Source: QFNR01 sp043842855
GTDB lineage: Bacteria > Pseudomonadota > Gammaproteobacteria > Burkholderiales > Neisseriaceae
NCBI GenBank assembly: GCA_043842855.1
Contig: JBBPJF010000001.1
Location: 62,001 to 126,000 of the forward strand
DNA length: 64,000 nt
Reading direction: 5' to 3'
Shown here: piece by piece, positions 62,961 through 64,000 of the stretch
Layout: the number at the start of each line of letters is the position of its first letter
How positions within the stretch are numbered: position 1 is the first letter of the stretch
Notes under the pieces: generated by a model
The model's input: the letters and a program-made list of their open reading frames with translations, nothing else
Database searches by the model: none
Told to the model about the DNA's origin: nothing
Program-made: the position numbers and the translations under genes

Positions 62961-63872
62961 ATGAAACCGATATTGTCTGAAGTCAGTGGACTCTTGCTAC
63001 TGAATAAAGCTCCTCACATTTCTAGCAATCATGCTTTACAACAAGTCAAACGTTTATTCCAAGCTAAAAAGGCCGGACATACAGGTACATTAGATCCATT
63101 AGCCACTGGTTTATTACCTATATGCTTTGGAGAAGCTACTAAGTTTTCTCAGTATCTTCTAAATGCCAATAAGACCTATTTGGCTACTTTACAGTTTGGT
63201 GAAGCTACTACGACTGGAGATAGAGAAGGTGCGGTTATTGCAAGATCCTGTACCGCTTTTCAAGCCGAGGAGCTATTGGCTGCTAGTCAAAAACTATTAG
63301 GTTGGATTGAACAAATCCCGCCAATGTTTTCAGCCATTAAACATAAGGGGCTACCGCTCTATCAGTATGCACTTAAAGGTATTCCCGTGCCGCGTGAAAA
63401 AAGAAAGGTATATATTCAAACCATAGAATTGATCCAATTTTCTTTTCCTGAAGTAGTTCTTAAAATTACTTGTAGTAAAGGTACTTATATTAGGACTTTA
63501 GCGGAGGATTTAGCTCAATCACTTGGGTCAGTAGCTCACTTGAGTGCTCTGTCCAGAATCCAATCTGACCAGTTTACTCTAGAAAAGGCTTACTCTTTTT
63601 CGCAACTAGAAAAGTTATCTGCTACAGAGAGAGCCCACCTACTATTTCCTGTAGATTATTTAGTTAAGCACCTTGATTCAGTTGTACTAAATCTTGAAGA
63701 TGAAACTAAAATAAAAACAGGACGCCCCGTGCAATTTTATGCCAACTATGCGAAAATGACCCCGTTGTCTTTATATACAACTGATGACCGCTTTGTCGGG
63801 CTTGGTGTTTATGTCCCGGATTTGCAGGTAATCAGAGCTTTGCGGTTACTACGCACTAATAAAGATACGTGA
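62961..63872 (+). CDS. truB: tRNA pseudouridine-55 synthase TruB
   Basis: TruB makes the universal pseudouridine 55 in the T loop of tRNAs. Its 303 aa carry the catalytic Asp45 in GHTGTLDPLATGLLPICFGEATKFSQ (split, residues about 39-64) and the KGTYIRTLAEDLAQSLG motif (near 173). A C-terminal PUA-like segment follows. The ribosome site before ATG 62961 is poor. The order truB-rpsO is conserved in many proteobacteria, whereas rbfA and infB, usually upstream, are missing here. Confidence 0.96.
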   Translation: MKPILSEVSGLLLLNKAPHISSNHALQQVKRLFQAKKAGHTGTLDPLATGLLPICFGEATKFSQYLLNANKTYLATLQFGEATTTGDREGAVIARSCTAFQAEELLAASQKLLGWIEQIPPMFSAIKHKGLPLYQYALKGIPVPREKRKVYIQTIELIQFSFPEVVLKITCSKGTYIRTLAEDLAQSLGSVAHLSALSRIQSDQFTLEKAYSFSQLEKLSATERAHLLFPVDYLVKHLDSVVLNLEDETKIKTGRPVQFYANYAKMTPLSLYTTDDRFVGLGVYVPDLQVIRALRLLRTNKDT

Positions 63873-63876
63873 GGGA

Positions 63877-63925
63877 GTATGTTGCGGTTGAGACTGTCAC
63901 ATACTTGTCGGGCCTGTAGAGGCCC
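63877..63925 (+). promoter_or_regulatory. Two tandem hairpins in the rpsO leader
   Basis: GTATGT (63877-63882) pairs with ACATAC (63899-63904), then GGGCCT (63910-63915) with AGGCCC (63920-63925) around GTAG. They sit between the truB stop and the rpsO ribosome site AAGGAG. In many bacteria ribosomal protein S15 represses its own mRNA through structured leaders, so an autoregulatory site is plausible here. The second hairpin lacks a T-run, which argues against a terminator. Confidence 0.5.
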
Positions 63926-63946
63926 TCATTATTAAGGAGATTTGCT

Positions 63947-64000
63947 ATGGCTTTAGATGCCAAAGATAAAAGAGAAATAGTCCAGAAATTTTGGACTAAG
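63947..64000 (+). CDS. rpsO: Ribosomal protein S15, N-terminal part (cut by window edge)
   Basis: Only 18 codons are visible (MALDAKDKREIVQKFWTK); the gene continues beyond the right edge. The N-terminus resembles the first helix of S15 (compare the common pattern M-L-x-K-x-EIV-K). The AAGGAG ribosome site and position 74 bp after truB support the call. S15 binds 16S rRNA early in 30S assembly. Confidence 0.85.
   Translation, partial: MALDAKDKREIVQKFWTK

Noticed and set aside
1..64000. Mobile elements, prophage, CRISPR arrays, toxin-antitoxin or defence systems
   Set aside because: No transposase, integrase, phage, Cas or toxin-like proteins, no regularly spaced repeats and no att-like duplication at the three tRNA genes were seen. 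The window is core chromosome.

Overview
The window reads as a chromosomal segment of a proteobacterium, most likely a betaproteobacterium with an AT-shifted genome (about 40% GC by eye, not counted). Supporting points are the order polA - tpiA - secG - tRNA-Leu - nuoA-N with nuoC and nuoD as separate genes, the purN - DUF3108 pair, mutL - miaA, the divergent rne/rluC pair, the FadE type and a MutL with an endonuclease motif. Species cannot be fixed from this sequence. Tight operons alternate with several 300-830 bp stretches in which I find no gene. That pattern suggests gene loss in a host-associated or otherwise reduced lineage, but this is inference.

Layout. 1-2744 (-): fatty acid beta-oxidation (fadE, then the 5' part of a fadB-like gene), separated by a perfect hairpin. 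3265-5518 (+): darP/yjgA, trpC and map. 6342-10885 (-): icd, then the run fabI-lrgA-lrgB-thiolase. 11403-11478 (-): tRNA-Asn. 11814-15847: divergent rne and rluC. 16645-17788 (+): pyrD and tRNA-Ser. 17888-19324: an orphan membrane-anchored protein facing a stand-alone RlmK methyltransferase. 19405-23107: clpB (+) and an orphan 362-aa protein (-). 23243-27819 (+): aroA, then the LPS genes kdsD-kdsC-lptC-lptA-lptB. 27845-44155 (-): the complete 14-gene complex I operon nuoA-N preceded by tRNA-Leu, secG and tpiA. 44795-47548 (-): polA. 47641-49873 (+): a MoxR-type ATPase, purN and a DUF3108 protein. 50621-53559 (-): metZ, coaD and a FabH-like synthase. 53695-54044 (+): RNase P RNA. 54273-61949 (+): yajC-secD-secF, dedA, mutL, miaA, pheA. 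62093-62800 (+): a probably well expressed lipoprotein with its own leader hairpin and terminator. 62961-64000 (+): truB and the start of rpsO.

Physiology implied: aerobic respiration through a proton-pumping NADH dehydrogenase fed by the TCA cycle (icd) and fatty acid oxidation (fadE, fadB, thiolase). The cell makes Kdo-containing LPS and exports it through Lpt. It uses type II fatty acid synthesis with FabI, and retains at least parts of the tryptophan, phenylalanine, shikimate, methionine, purine, pyrimidine and CoA pathways. No transposon, prophage, CRISPR array, toxin system or secretion island was seen. I did not find a convincing new biological system. The most unusual items are the LEA-like lipoprotein, the MoxR ATPase without its usual VWA partner, the fabI-lrgAB-thiolase operon, the stand-alone RlmK, a short LptC, a long-tailed SecG and two orphan proteins.
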